Source: UBA8514 sp050251415
GTDB taxonomy: Bacteria > Bacillota > Clostridia > Lachnospirales > Anaerotignaceae
Assembly (NCBI GenBank): GCA_050251415.1
Contig: JBFWMT010000060.1
Span: forward strand, 1-15,277
Length of the DNA stretch: 15,277 nucleotides
Direction: 5' to 3'
Numbering within the stretch: position 1 is the first letter of the stretch; every line of letters starts with the position of its first letter. Below are positions 1 through 6,789 of this stretch, piece after piece. The position numbers and the translations under genes are program-made. A model generated the notes under the pieces. It had not been told where the DNA came from. It worked only from the letters and a program-made list of their open reading frames with translations, and did not search any database.

Positions 1-12
1 CTCTTCCGATCT
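1..12. other. Illumina adapter remnant at contig start
   Basis: The first 12 bases are CTCTTCCGATCT, identical to the 3' end shared by standard Illumina adapters. Genuine homology of the ABC ATPase starts right after it: from base 14 the reading frame gives P-S-S-G-V-Y-E-L-D-G, the usual PTSG-x-V-x-x-x-G stretch that follows Walker A. G13 would be the last base of the codon before that proline. The adapter adds no stop codon, so the frame runs through it and a gene caller would add false residues. It should be trimmed as artefact. Confidence 0.93.
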
Positions 13-13
13 G

Positions 14-526
14 CCATCATCAGGAGTTTACGAGTTGGATGGAATAGATATTGCTAGCCAAAGTGAACGACAGCTTTCTTATGTAAGAAACAAAAAAATA
101 GGATTTGTATTTCAATCATTTAATCTTATTCCAAGAACTTCTGCACTTAAAAATGTTGAACTTCCTATGATTTATGGGAAAATGAATGCAAAAGAAAGGC
201 GACAGAGAGCAAAGGAACTATTGGAAAAGGTTGATTTGGGTGATAGACTTGAGCATATGCCAAATGAAATTTCTGGAGGGCAGAAGCAGAGAATTGCCAT
301 TGCAAGGGCGTTGGCAAATAAACCGGCAATACTTTTGGCCGATGAACCTACGGGAAATCTTGACTCAAATTCCTCGGTGGAGATTATGAACTTATTTACA
401 GAGCTTAATAATGAAGGAGTTACGGTTATTGTAGTTACTCATGAAGACGATATAGCAGAATTTACAAAACGTGTTATAACATTCAAGGATGGATGTGTAA
501 TTGAGGACAGAAAGGTGGTCAAATAA
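14..526 (+). CDS. ABC transporter ATP-binding protein, MacB/LolD type (5' partial)
   Basis: This is the ATPase subunit of a MacB/LolD-type ABC transporter. It would hydrolyse ATP at the cytoplasmic face to drive the permease encoded next. The 5' end is lost at the contig edge, so Walker A and roughly the first 50 residues are missing. A TTG at 35 is internal (the Leu of L-D-G-I-D), not a start. Visible motifs, in order, are the Q-loop (FVFQSFNL, near base 110), the ABC signature S-G-G-Q (from base 272), Walker B with the catalytic glutamate (L-L-A-D-E-P-T-G, Asp codon at 341), the D-loop (N-L-D-S) and the switch histidine (V-T-H-E-D, His codon at 440). The DEPTGNLDS form is typical of the LolD/MacB/FtsE group. 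The stop codon overlaps the permease start by one base (TAATG), which suggests translational coupling. The substrate is unknown; antimicrobial peptide or drug export is common in this group but is inference here. An adaptor (HlyD-like) gene may lie upstream, outside the window. Confidence 0.93.
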   Translation, partial: PSSGVYELDGIDIASQSERQLSYVRNKKIGFVFQSFNLIPRTSALKNVELPMIYGKMNAKERRQRAKELLEKVDLGDRLEHMPNEISGGQKQRIAIARALANKPAILLADEPTGNLDSNSSVEIMNLFTELNNEGVTVIVVTHEDDIAEFTKRVITFKDGCVIEDRKVVK

Positions 527-1740
527 TGCTTATTTTCGAAAATCTTAAGCTGGCACTTTCTGCAATACGTATTAATAAAATGAGGTCTTTTCTTACAATG
601 CTTGGCATGATCATAGGTATAAGCTCGGTTATCTCAATTGTATCCCTTGGTGACACAATGAGAAGCGTTATAGCAGATGAATATAAAAATGTTGGTACAA
701 ACCTTGCATATTCGTATATTATATCGCCTAACGATTATTACAGTGATAATGAGATGTATAGCTATGAAGATATTGATAAGATAAAAGAAGTATTTGGTGA
801 TGATATTACATACATTGGGCCAAGAGCCAGTGAAACGGCTAAAATTAAGAATAACAGAACAGTAATGGATGCATCTCTTATGGGGCTTTCAGAAAATCCA
901 GAGGTGTACCAAAAGTTAAAAATTGTATATGGCAGAATATTCTCTAATCAAGATATTATTAAAAAAAGGCAATATATAATAATTGAGGACAAAACGGCAA
1001 AAAAACTTTTTGGAACTGAAAATGCAGTGGGTAAAACCTTGCGTACGCAGGTTGGCGAGGAAGTTAAGGAACTTACGGTTACAGGTGTTTATCAGAATAC
1101 AGACTCAGCACTAATGAAACTTATGAGTGGCGGAGGAAACCAAAGGGCAACAACTTATGTACCTGAAACTATTATTTCGACTCCAGACCAAAGCTTTTGG
1201 TCAGTTTATTTTTGTACCAAAGAAGAAGTGGACATGAATGAGTTTAAAAGCAAATTCAAAAAATATGTTTCTAAAATTAAAAATGTTGAAGTTCAGAATG
1301 TAGAATTTGGCACTGCGCAAGAAGAAATGGCTTCCATTGATGGAATGATGAAAATTTTATCATTAATTCTAGGTGCCATTGCGGCAATTTCTTTAGTAGT
1401 AGGCGGTATTGGCATTATGAATATTATGTTGGTTTCGGTTACAGAAAGAACACGAGAAATTGGTATACGAAAGGCTCTTGGTGCACGAACAGAGGACATT
1501 TTGTTGCAGTTTTTGGTGGAATCGGCAATTATTTCGGCGGCTGGTGGAATTATAGGAACTGCCTTAGGTATAGGTGCTGTTGCTATTGGCGGTGCAGTGG
1601 TTGGAATTGGCGTTGTTGTTAAGGTTAGGGTTATACTAATTGCAGTTGGATTTGCTGCAATTGTTGGTATATTCTTTGGATTATATCCTGCAAGCAAGGC
1701 GGCAAAGTCTGACCCTATAACAGCATTACGATATGAATAG
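526..1740 (+). CDS. ABC transporter permease, MacB/FtsX family
   Basis: This is the 404-residue membrane subunit paired with the ATPase just upstream; the start ATG overlaps the ATPase stop. The layout is that of the MacB_PCD plus FtsX fold. There is a first membrane segment near residues 21-42. A large extracytoplasmic domain covers about residues 43-275. Three C-terminal membrane segments lie near residues 277-303, 327-352 and 355-388. The conserved FtsX loop reads V-T-E-R-T-R-E-I-G-I-R-K-A-L-G-A (residues 305-320), and the end has the usual Y-P-A-S-K-A-A-x-x-D-P-I-x-A-L-R-Y-E motif (residues 387-404). Length is normal for the family. MacB-type permeases act by mechanotransmission rather than as a classic channel; in Gram-positives they usually export peptides or sense antimicrobials. 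The substrate cannot be read from the sequence. Confidence 0.93.
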   Translation: MLIFENLKLALSAIRINKMRSFLTMLGMIIGISSVISIVSLGDTMRSVIADEYKNVGTNLAYSYIISPNDYYSDNEMYSYEDIDKIKEVFGDDITYIGPRASETAKIKNNRTVMDASLMGLSENPEVYQKLKIVYGRIFSNQDIIKKRQYIIIEDKTAKKLFGTENAVGKTLRTQVGEEVKELTVTGVYQNTDSALMKLMSGGGNQRATTYVPETIISTPDQSFWSVYFCTKEEVDMNEFKSKFKKYVSKIKNVEVQNVEFGTAQEEMASIDGMMKILSLILGAIAAISLVVGGIGIMNIMLVSVTERTREIGIRKALGARTEDILLQFLVESAIISAAGGIIGTALGIGAVAIGGAVVGIGVVVKVRVILIAVGFAAIVGIFFGLYPASKAAKSDPITALRYE

Positions 1741-1764
1741 AAAAGTATAAAAATGAAGAAAATT

Positions 1765-1804
1765 AAAGGGTGTAATTTCGATTATTGACGAAATTACACC
1801 CTTT
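1765..1804. terminator. Intrinsic terminator between convergent genes
   Basis: A perfect 16-bp inverted repeat (1765-1780 with 1789-1804) has an 8-base loop. It sits between the rightward permease and the leftward C_GCAxxG_C_C gene. On the minus strand it is followed by a T-rich run (AATTTTCTTCATTTTTATAC), as expected for an intrinsic terminator of the leftward gene. On the plus strand only three Ts close the stem and GGTAGTT follows, so termination of the ABC unit is likely weaker. Bidirectional use is inferred from the position. Confidence 0.8.
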
Positions 1805-1833
1805 GGTAGTTCCTTATATATTGAATTATTGCG

Positions 1834-2346
1834 TTATTTAAGTAAGCCTTCTTCATCTAAAATTTCTGCAACCCACTGTGCCGCTTTACCACATACCATT
1901 GTACACCCGTTTACACCATGACCGCCTGCGGCGAGGAATTGCTCCTTTTCCTCTGGAATGTACATTCTATATACTTTGCCATAAAGCTTTTCATGGATAT
2001 CTGAACATTTGAAAGAACCGTATTCTTCTTCAAATTTAGAAAGTAATTTTCTGCCCATTTCAGTTGCTTTGCTTTTGCCTTCCAATCCGCTTTCGGTACC
2101 AAAGTTTTCATAGTCACGGCCTAGAAATGTGCCTAATGCCAAAATTCCGCCTGTACATGCACCACATGTGTTGCCAGATGCGGCTACACCACCTGCAAGG
2201 GCAGTGGCTGCCTGAAAAAGATTATCACTTACACCGCCAAGGTTGGTTTTAATTGAACCAAGGGTGCATTGCGCACATCCTCCATAGTTTTCTTCATTGG
2301 TAAATGCTGTATCGTACAGTTTTTTTAATAATTCTTTGCTTACCAT
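1834..2346 (-). CDS. C_GCAxxG_C_C family protein (putative redox-active)
   Basis: This 170-residue soluble protein matches the C_GCAxxG_C_C family (Pfam family of putative redox-active proteins), known for four conserved cysteines and a CGAxxG motif. The motif is present as C-G-A-C-T-G-G at residues 61-67, and family-type cysteines are seen at C24, C61, C114 and C148. Three additional cysteines (C27, C64, C152) make close pairs C24-x2-C27, C61-x2-C64 and C148-x3-C152, a pattern that could hold a metal or Fe-S cluster or form disulfides (inference). No signal peptide or membrane segment is seen. The start at 2346 is supported by an AAGGGGG ribosome binding site about 9 bases upstream. Family members are often found near transporter genes, and an ABC unit lies next door, though in convergent orientation. 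The biochemical function is unknown. Confidence 0.87.
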   Translation of the reverse strand: MVSKELLKKLYDTAFTNEENYGGCAQCTLGSIKTNLGGVSDNLFQAATALAGGVAASGNTCGACTGGILALGTFLGRDYENFGTESGLEGKSKATEMGRKLLSKFEEEYGSFKCSDIHEKLYGKVYRMYIPEEKEQFLAAGGHGVNGCTMVCGKAAQWVAEILDEEGLLK

Positions 2347-2388
2347 TATAAAAAGCCCCCTTAAAATTTAGAAATAAATATATTTATA

Positions 2389-2417
2389 AGTATACATTAT
2401 ATGGTATTATAAAACAA
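2389..2417 (-). promoter_or_regulatory. Sigma-A-type promoter for the C_GCAxxG_C_C gene
   Basis: Read on the minus strand, the -35 box is TTGTTT (2412-2417), the spacer is 17 bp and the -10 box is TATACT (2389-2394). It lies about 43 bases upstream of the start codon, with the AAGGGGG ribosome binding site between. It is divergent from the rpoB promoter about 100 bp away. The surrounding DNA is very AT-rich and other TATA-like hexamers exist, so the exact box is a prediction. Confidence 0.55.
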
Positions 2418-2479
2418 GTTAAGTGACAAACATAAGGGGTTTTAAGTTAAAGGTAGATAAATTTGCAAAAAAATAAAAC

Positions 2480-2508
2480 CATGCAATAGGCACAGTTTTT
2501 TATGCATG
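2480..2508. repeat. Inverted repeat just upstream of the rpoB promoter
   Basis: CATGCA (2480-2485) and TGCATG (2503-2508) form a short inverted repeat separated by 17 bases, ending 10 bases before the rpoB -35 box. A-rich tracts lie on both sides (2467-2478 and 2509-2515), and the one next to the -35 box could act as an UP element. This could be an operator or merely chance in AT-rich DNA. Nothing else is seen in 2418-2479. Confidence 0.3.
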
Positions 2509-2518
2509 AAAAAAGAAC

Positions 2519-2547
2519 TTGACAAAAAAGGTTATTTTTGCTATGAT
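2519..2547 (+). promoter_or_regulatory. Strong sigma-A promoter of rpoBC
   Basis: The -35 box is TTGACA (2519-2524, perfect consensus), the spacer is exactly 17 bp and the -10 box is TATGAT (2542-2547, one mismatch). An A-tract precedes the -35 box. The predicted transcription start is near 2554, about 310 nt before the rpoB start codon. It is the best promoter in the window and fits the high expression needed for RNA polymerase subunits. Confidence 0.85.
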
Positions 2548-2553
2548 AGTGAG

Positions 2554-2865
2554 AAGTCACCTAAGACGTACTTGTAGCTATCCCTTTACTTAATTTGTAT
2601 TATAGCATAGGTTTTGTCGGATTACAACTACAATCTTAGCGTGAAAAAGTAAATGTAGTGATTATTACTGAAATTTTTTGGTTATAATGAAGAATGAATG
2701 TGTATCATTACTGAAATTTGAAGTGAAAAATTAGAGTTTCTTGCATTTTTATGACTTTTGCACTGCTACTGATCAAAGGTAGTATGGGCAAAGGTCTTAA
2801 CGTGTTTATGGGAATTCTAACTTTTTGTGTAGATGCTTTACAAATAATTCAAGGAGTGACGAGCC
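2554..2865 (+). promoter_or_regulatory. Long, potentially structured 5' leader of rpoB
   Basis: About 310 nt separate the predicted transcription start from the rpoB ATG, and no convincing gene lies inside. A paired element spans 2561-2639: CTAAGA (2561-2566) pairs with TCTTAG (2634-2639), and TTGTAG (2572-2577) pairs with CTACAA (2628-2633). The two helices stack, with a 5-base bulge CGTAC on the left side only. An inner GCTAT/ATAGC pair (2577-2581 with 2602-2606) is possible. ACTACA (2627-2632) can instead pair with TGTAGT (2654-2659), which would break the inner helix, so two exclusive folds can be drawn. A 13-bp direct repeat follows (2664-2676 and 2707-2719). The leader matches no riboswitch or L10-type leader that I recognise. 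The folds are by eye and have not been energy-minimised. Confidence 0.5.
2664..2719 (+). repeat. 13-bp direct repeat in the rpoB leader
   Basis: ATTACTGAAATTT occurs twice, at 2664-2676 and 2707-2719, with 30 bases between the copies. A perfect TATAAT hexamer (2683-2688) lies between them but has no good -35 box at the right distance. TAATGA and TCATTA (2685-2690 and 2705-2710) could also form a small hairpin. The repeat may be a protein or RNA binding site, or a small local duplication. Confidence 0.6.
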
Positions 2866-5800
2866 ATGGAGAAAAACAGAATTCACTCTGTCAAGCATGG
2901 AGACAGAGCAAGAAAGAGCTACTCAAGAATCAATGAAGTGCTTGAAATGCCTAATCTGATTGAAGTTCAGAAGGACAGCTACAAATGGTTTTTACAGGAA
3001 GGCCTAAAAGAAGCTTTCGAGGATATTTCACCTATTACCGACTTTAGCGGAAACCTTGTGCTTGAGTTTACAGATTTTTCTTTGGAGGACAATCCAAAAT
3101 ATTCCATTGAGGAATGCAAGGAGAGGGATGCAACCTATGCAGCACCTCTTAAAATTAAAGCAAGGCTTAACAATAAGGAACTGGATGAAATTAAAGAGCA
3201 GGAACTATTTATGGGTGATTTCCCACTTATGACTGACACAGGCACATTTGTTATTAATGGTGCTGAACGTGTTATCGTAAGCCAGCTTGTACGTTCTCCT
3301 GGTATTTACTATGCTTCTGATTTTGATAAGGTTGGCAAGAAGCTTCTTTCTGCAACAGTTATTCCTAACAGAGGCGCATGGCTTGAATATGAAACAGACT
3401 CCAATGATGTTTTTTATGTTCGTGTTGACCGTACCAGAAAGGTACCTGTTACTGTACTTATAAGGGCCCTTGGGTTTGGTACAGACAATGAAATTTTACA
3501 GATGTTTGGCGACGAGCCAAAAATTGTTGCAACAATTGAAAAAGACCCAAGCAAATCTTACGAAGAAGGTCTTGTAGAAATTTATAAGAAACTTCGTCCA
3601 GGCGAGCCTCCTACAGTGGAAAGCTCTGAAACACTCCTTAGAGGAATGTTTTTTGACCCTAAGAGATACGACCTTGCAAAGGTTGGACGTTACAAATTCA
3701 ACAAAAAACTTGCATTAAGAAACCGTATTAAAGGTGCTGTACTTGCAGAAAGCGTTATAGACCCTATGACAGGAGAGGTTGTTGCTGAAAAGGGACAGGA
3801 ACTGGACATGCTTATGTGTGATGAAATTCAGGACACAGGCATTGGCTATGTTGTTATTGAAACCGAGGAAGAGGAAAGAACAACAAAGATACTTACAAAC
3901 CAAACTGTTTCAATAGACCCTTTTATTGCAGAATTTGACCTTACAGCTGCGGATGTTAACATTAAGGAAAGAGTTTACTACCCTGCCCTTAAGGCTATTC
4001 TTGATGAATACAGCACAGCGGAAGAAGTTAAAGCAGCTATTAAAGAAAAACATGCAATGCTTCTTCCTAAACACATCACTATACAGGATATTATGGCTTC
4101 CATTAACTATGTTATGCAGTTAGATTATGGTTTTGGCAATGTTGATGACATTGACCATTTAGGAAACCGTAGAATTCGTTCTGTAGGCGAGCTTTTACAA
4201 AATCAGTTCAGAATTGGTCTTTCAAGAATGGAAAGAGTTGTTCGTGAAAGAATGACAATTCAGGACTTAGACATAGTTACACCACAGGCACTTATTAATG
4301 TAAGACCTGTTACAGCAGCTATTAAGGAGTTTTTTGGTAGTTCACAGCTTTCACAGTTTATGGACCAGAACAACCCTCTTTCAGAGCTTACTCACAAGCG
4401 TCGTCTTTCAGCGTTAGGCCCTGGTGGTCTTTCAAGAGAAAGAGCCGGATTTGAGGTTCGTGACGTTCATCATTCTCACTACGGAAGAATGTGTCCTATA
4501 GAAACGCCTGAAGGCCCTAACATCGGTCTTATTAACTCACTTGCTACTTTCGCACGTATCAACGAGTATGGCTTTATTGAAGCTCCATACAGAACTGTTG
4601 ATAAGAGCGGTGAGCAACCACGAGTTACCGATGACTATATTTATGTAACAGCAGACGAAGAGGAAAACTACAATGTTGCGCAGGCAAACGAGCCGCTTAC
4701 AGATGATGGTTTCTTTGTGCACAAAAAGGTTTCCGGCCGTTACCGTGAAGAAATTATTGAGGTTGACAGAAAAGAAATCCACCTTATGGACGTTAGCCCT
4801 AAGCAGATGGTTTCAGTTGCTACTGCTTTAATTCCTTTCCTTGAAAATGACGATGCTAACCGTGCCCTTATGGGTTCCAACATGCAGCGTCAGGCAGTTC
4901 CATTGCTTATTACTGATAGCCCTATTGTTGGTACAGGTATGGAATACAAAACAGCAAAGGACTCTGGAATTTGTATCATCGCAAAAAATGCTGGTGTAGT
5001 TGAAAGAGTTTCTGCTGACCAGATTGTTATAAAAACAGAAAAGAGCAGAGATGTTTACAAGCTTATTAAGTACCAGAGAAGTAACCAGAGCACCTGTCTT
5101 AATCAGCGTCCAATTGTTGAACTTGGACAGAGCGTTGAAGCTGACCAGATTATTGCCGATGGCGCTTCCACCTGCCATGGCGAGCTTGCCCTTGGCAAAA
5201 ATCCTCTTATAGGATTTATGACATGGGAAGGTTACAACTACGAGGATGCTGTTCTTTTAAGTGAAAAGCTTGTACAAGAAGACGTATACACTTCTGTGCA
5301 TATTGATGAATATGAAGCAGAAGCAAGAGATACAAAGCTTGGACCTGAAGAAATTACAAGAGATATCCCTAATGTAGGGGATGATGCACTTCGTGACCTT
5401 GATGAAAGAGGTATTATCCGCATTGGTGCTGAAGTTCGTCCAAACGATATTCTTGTTGGCAAAGTTACACCGAAGGGTGAAACAGAGCTTACAGCAGAGG
5501 AAAGGCTTCTTCGTGCAATCTTTGGCGAAAAAGCAAGAGAAGTTAGAGATACTTCCCTTCGTGTTCCTCACGGCGCTACAGGTATTATTGTAGATGTTAA
5601 GATTTATACAAGAGAAAATGGCGATGATATTGGCCCTGGTGTTAATCAGCTTGTGCGTGTTTATATTGCGCAGAAGAGAAAAATATCAGTTGGCGATAAG
5701 ATGGCTGGTCGACACGGTAACAAGGGTGTTGTTTCCCGAGTTCTTCCTGTTGAGGATATGCCTTTCTTACCAAACGGCAGACAGCTGGATATAGTTCTTA

Positions 5801-6771
5801 ACCCATTGGGTATCCCTTCACGTATGAATATTGGTCAGGTACTTGAAACTCACCTTAGCCTTGCAGCTAATGTACTTGGGTGGAAAGTAGCTACCCCTGT
5901 ATTTGACGGTGCAGACGAAATTGACATCATGGATACACTTGAAATGTCCAACGATTATGTTAACACAGATTGGGATGAATTTTCCAAGAAGTGGGAACCA
6001 TTACTTTCAGGTGATATTTATGATGAATTATATGAAAACAGAAACCACAGGGATTTATGGAAAGGCGTTAAGCTTAGCCGCGACGGAAAAGTTGAACTTC
6101 GTGACGGACGTACAGGCGAAAGCTTTGACAATCGTGTAACTGTTGGTTTCATGCACTACCTAAAACTCCATCACCTTGTAGATGATAAAATCCATGCTCG
6201 TTCTACAGGCCCTTACTCACTTGTAACACAGCAGCCATTGGGTGGTAAAGCCCAGTTTGGTGGTCAGCGTTTTGGAGAGATGGAAGTTTGGGCACTTGAG
6301 GCATACGGTGCAGCTTACACCTTACAGGAAATTCTTACAGTGAAGTCTGACGATATTGTTGGTCGTGTTAAAACTTATGAATCTATTGTTAAGGGTGAAA
6401 ATATACCTGAACCAGGTGTACCAGAATCCTTTAAGGTTCTTCTTAAAGAGTTACAGTCACTTTGCCTTGACATACGTGTGTTAAGAGAAGACCAGACAGA
6501 GGTTGAAATTAAAGAGTCTATTGATGATGTTGATGACCTTAATGTAAATGTTGATGGTTTAGAAAAAGAAGAAAATGAATTAAGCAAAAAAAGCCTTAGT
6601 CCATTTGTAGTATCTGCGGAGGCACCAGTTGTGGACGAACTTGATTTTCTTTTCACTGAGGAAGATGCAGTAGCTGATACCGATGATGTGCTTGACGAGG
6701 TTTTAGGTGAAGATTTATTAGATGACGAAGTTATATTAGATGACGAAGATTTTGACGATGATGAGGAATAA
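2866..6771 (+). CDS. rpoB: DNA-directed RNA polymerase subunit beta
   Basis: RpoB is the catalytic beta subunit of RNA polymerase, which with beta' forms the active-site cleft. The 1301-residue product is complete. The start ATG has a GGAG ribosome binding site 9 bases upstream and the N-terminus has the usual H-x-x-R-x-S-Y-S-R-I start. The rifampicin pocket (residues 491-522) matches E. coli except for two Ile-to-Leu changes (L508, L514). The usual resistance positions are wild type: Q497, D500, H510, R513, S515 and L517 (E. coli Q513, D516, H526, R529, S531 and L533). The active-centre loop G-D-K-M-A-G-R-H-G-N-K-G gives K945 and K953, equivalent to E. coli K1065 and K1073. The C-terminus carries an acidic tail (about residues 1218-1301, with 35 Asp or Glu), which makes the protein about 100 residues longer than B. 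subtilis RpoB. Ribosomal protein genes rplJ and rplL, the usual upstream partners, are absent. Confidence 0.99.
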   Translation: MEKNRIHSVKHGDRARKSYSRINEVLEMPNLIEVQKDSYKWFLQEGLKEAFEDISPITDFSGNLVLEFTDFSLEDNPKYSIEECKERDATYAAPLKIKARLNNKELDEIKEQELFMGDFPLMTDTGTFVINGAERVIVSQLVRSPGIYYASDFDKVGKKLLSATVIPNRGAWLEYETDSNDVFYVRVDRTRKVPVTVLIRALGFGTDNEILQMFGDEPKIVATIEKDPSKSYEEGLVEIYKKLRPGEPPTVESSETLLRGMFFDPKRYDLAKVGRYKFNKKLALRNRIKGAVLAESVIDPMTGEVVAEKGQELDMLMCDEIQDTGIGYVVIETEEEERTTKILTNQTVSIDPFIAEFDLTAADVNIKERVYYPALKAILDEYSTAEEVKAAIKEKHAMLLPKHITIQDIMASINYVMQLDYGFGNVDDIDHLGNRRIRSVGELLQNQFRIGLSRMERVVRERMTIQDLDIVTPQALINVRPVTAAIKEFFGSSQLSQFMDQNNPLSELTHKRRLSALGPGGLSRERAGFEVRDVHHSHYGRMCPIETPEGPNIGLINSLATFARINEYGFIEAPYRTVDKSGEQPRVTDDYIYVTADEEENYNVAQANEPLTDDGFFVHKKVSGRYREEIIEVDRKEIHLMDVSPKQMVSVATALIPFLENDDANRALMGSNMQRQAVPLLITDSPIVGTGMEYKTAKDSGICIIAKNAGVVERVSADQIVIKTEKSRDVYKLIKYQRSNQSTCLNQRPIVELGQSVEADQIIADGASTCHGELALGKNPLIGFMTWEGYNYEDAVLLSEKLVQEDVYTSVHIDEYEAEARDTKLGPEEITRDIPNVGDDALRDLDERGIIRIGAEVRPNDILVGKVTPKGETELTAEERLLRAIFGEKAREVRDTSLRVPHGATGIIVDVKIYTRENGDDIGPGVNQLVRVYIAQKRKISVGDKMAGRHGNKGVVSRVLPVEDMPFLPNGRQLDIVLNPLGIPSRMNIGQVLETHLSLAANVLGWKVATPVFDGADEIDIMDTLEMSNDYVNTDWDEFSKKWEPLLSGDIYDELYENRNHRDLWKGVKLSRDGKVELRDGRTGESFDNRVTVGFMHYLKLHHLVDDKIHARSTGPYSLVTQQPLGGKAQFGGQRFGEMEVWALEAYGAAYTLQEILTVKSDDIVGRVKTYESIVKGENIPEPGVPESFKVLLKELQSLCLDIRVLREDQTEVEIKESIDDVDDLNVNVDGLEKEENELSKKSLSPFVVSAEAPVVDELDFLFTEEDAVADTDDVLDEVLGEDLLDDEVILDDEDFDDDEE

Positions 6772-6789
6772 GAAGGGAGAGGTTAAAGT

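Noticed and set aside
1293..1697. 134-residue minus-strand open frame inside the permease gene
   Set aside because: Its Pro/Thr/Ile-rich composition is what results from reading Gly/Ala/Val-rich membrane segments backwards; no gene signals support it.
2660..2688. Second rpoB promoter using TATAAT at 2683
   Set aside because: The -10 box is perfect but the hexamer 17 bp upstream (GATTAT) is far from TTGACA and there is no extended -10 TGn. Kept only as a possibility within the repeat finding.
2751..2936. 61-residue open frame overlapping the rpoB start
   Set aside because: It runs 71 bases into rpoB in another frame, lacks a good ribosome binding site and shows no recognisable pattern. It is more likely chance within the leader, although a leader peptide cannot be wholly excluded.
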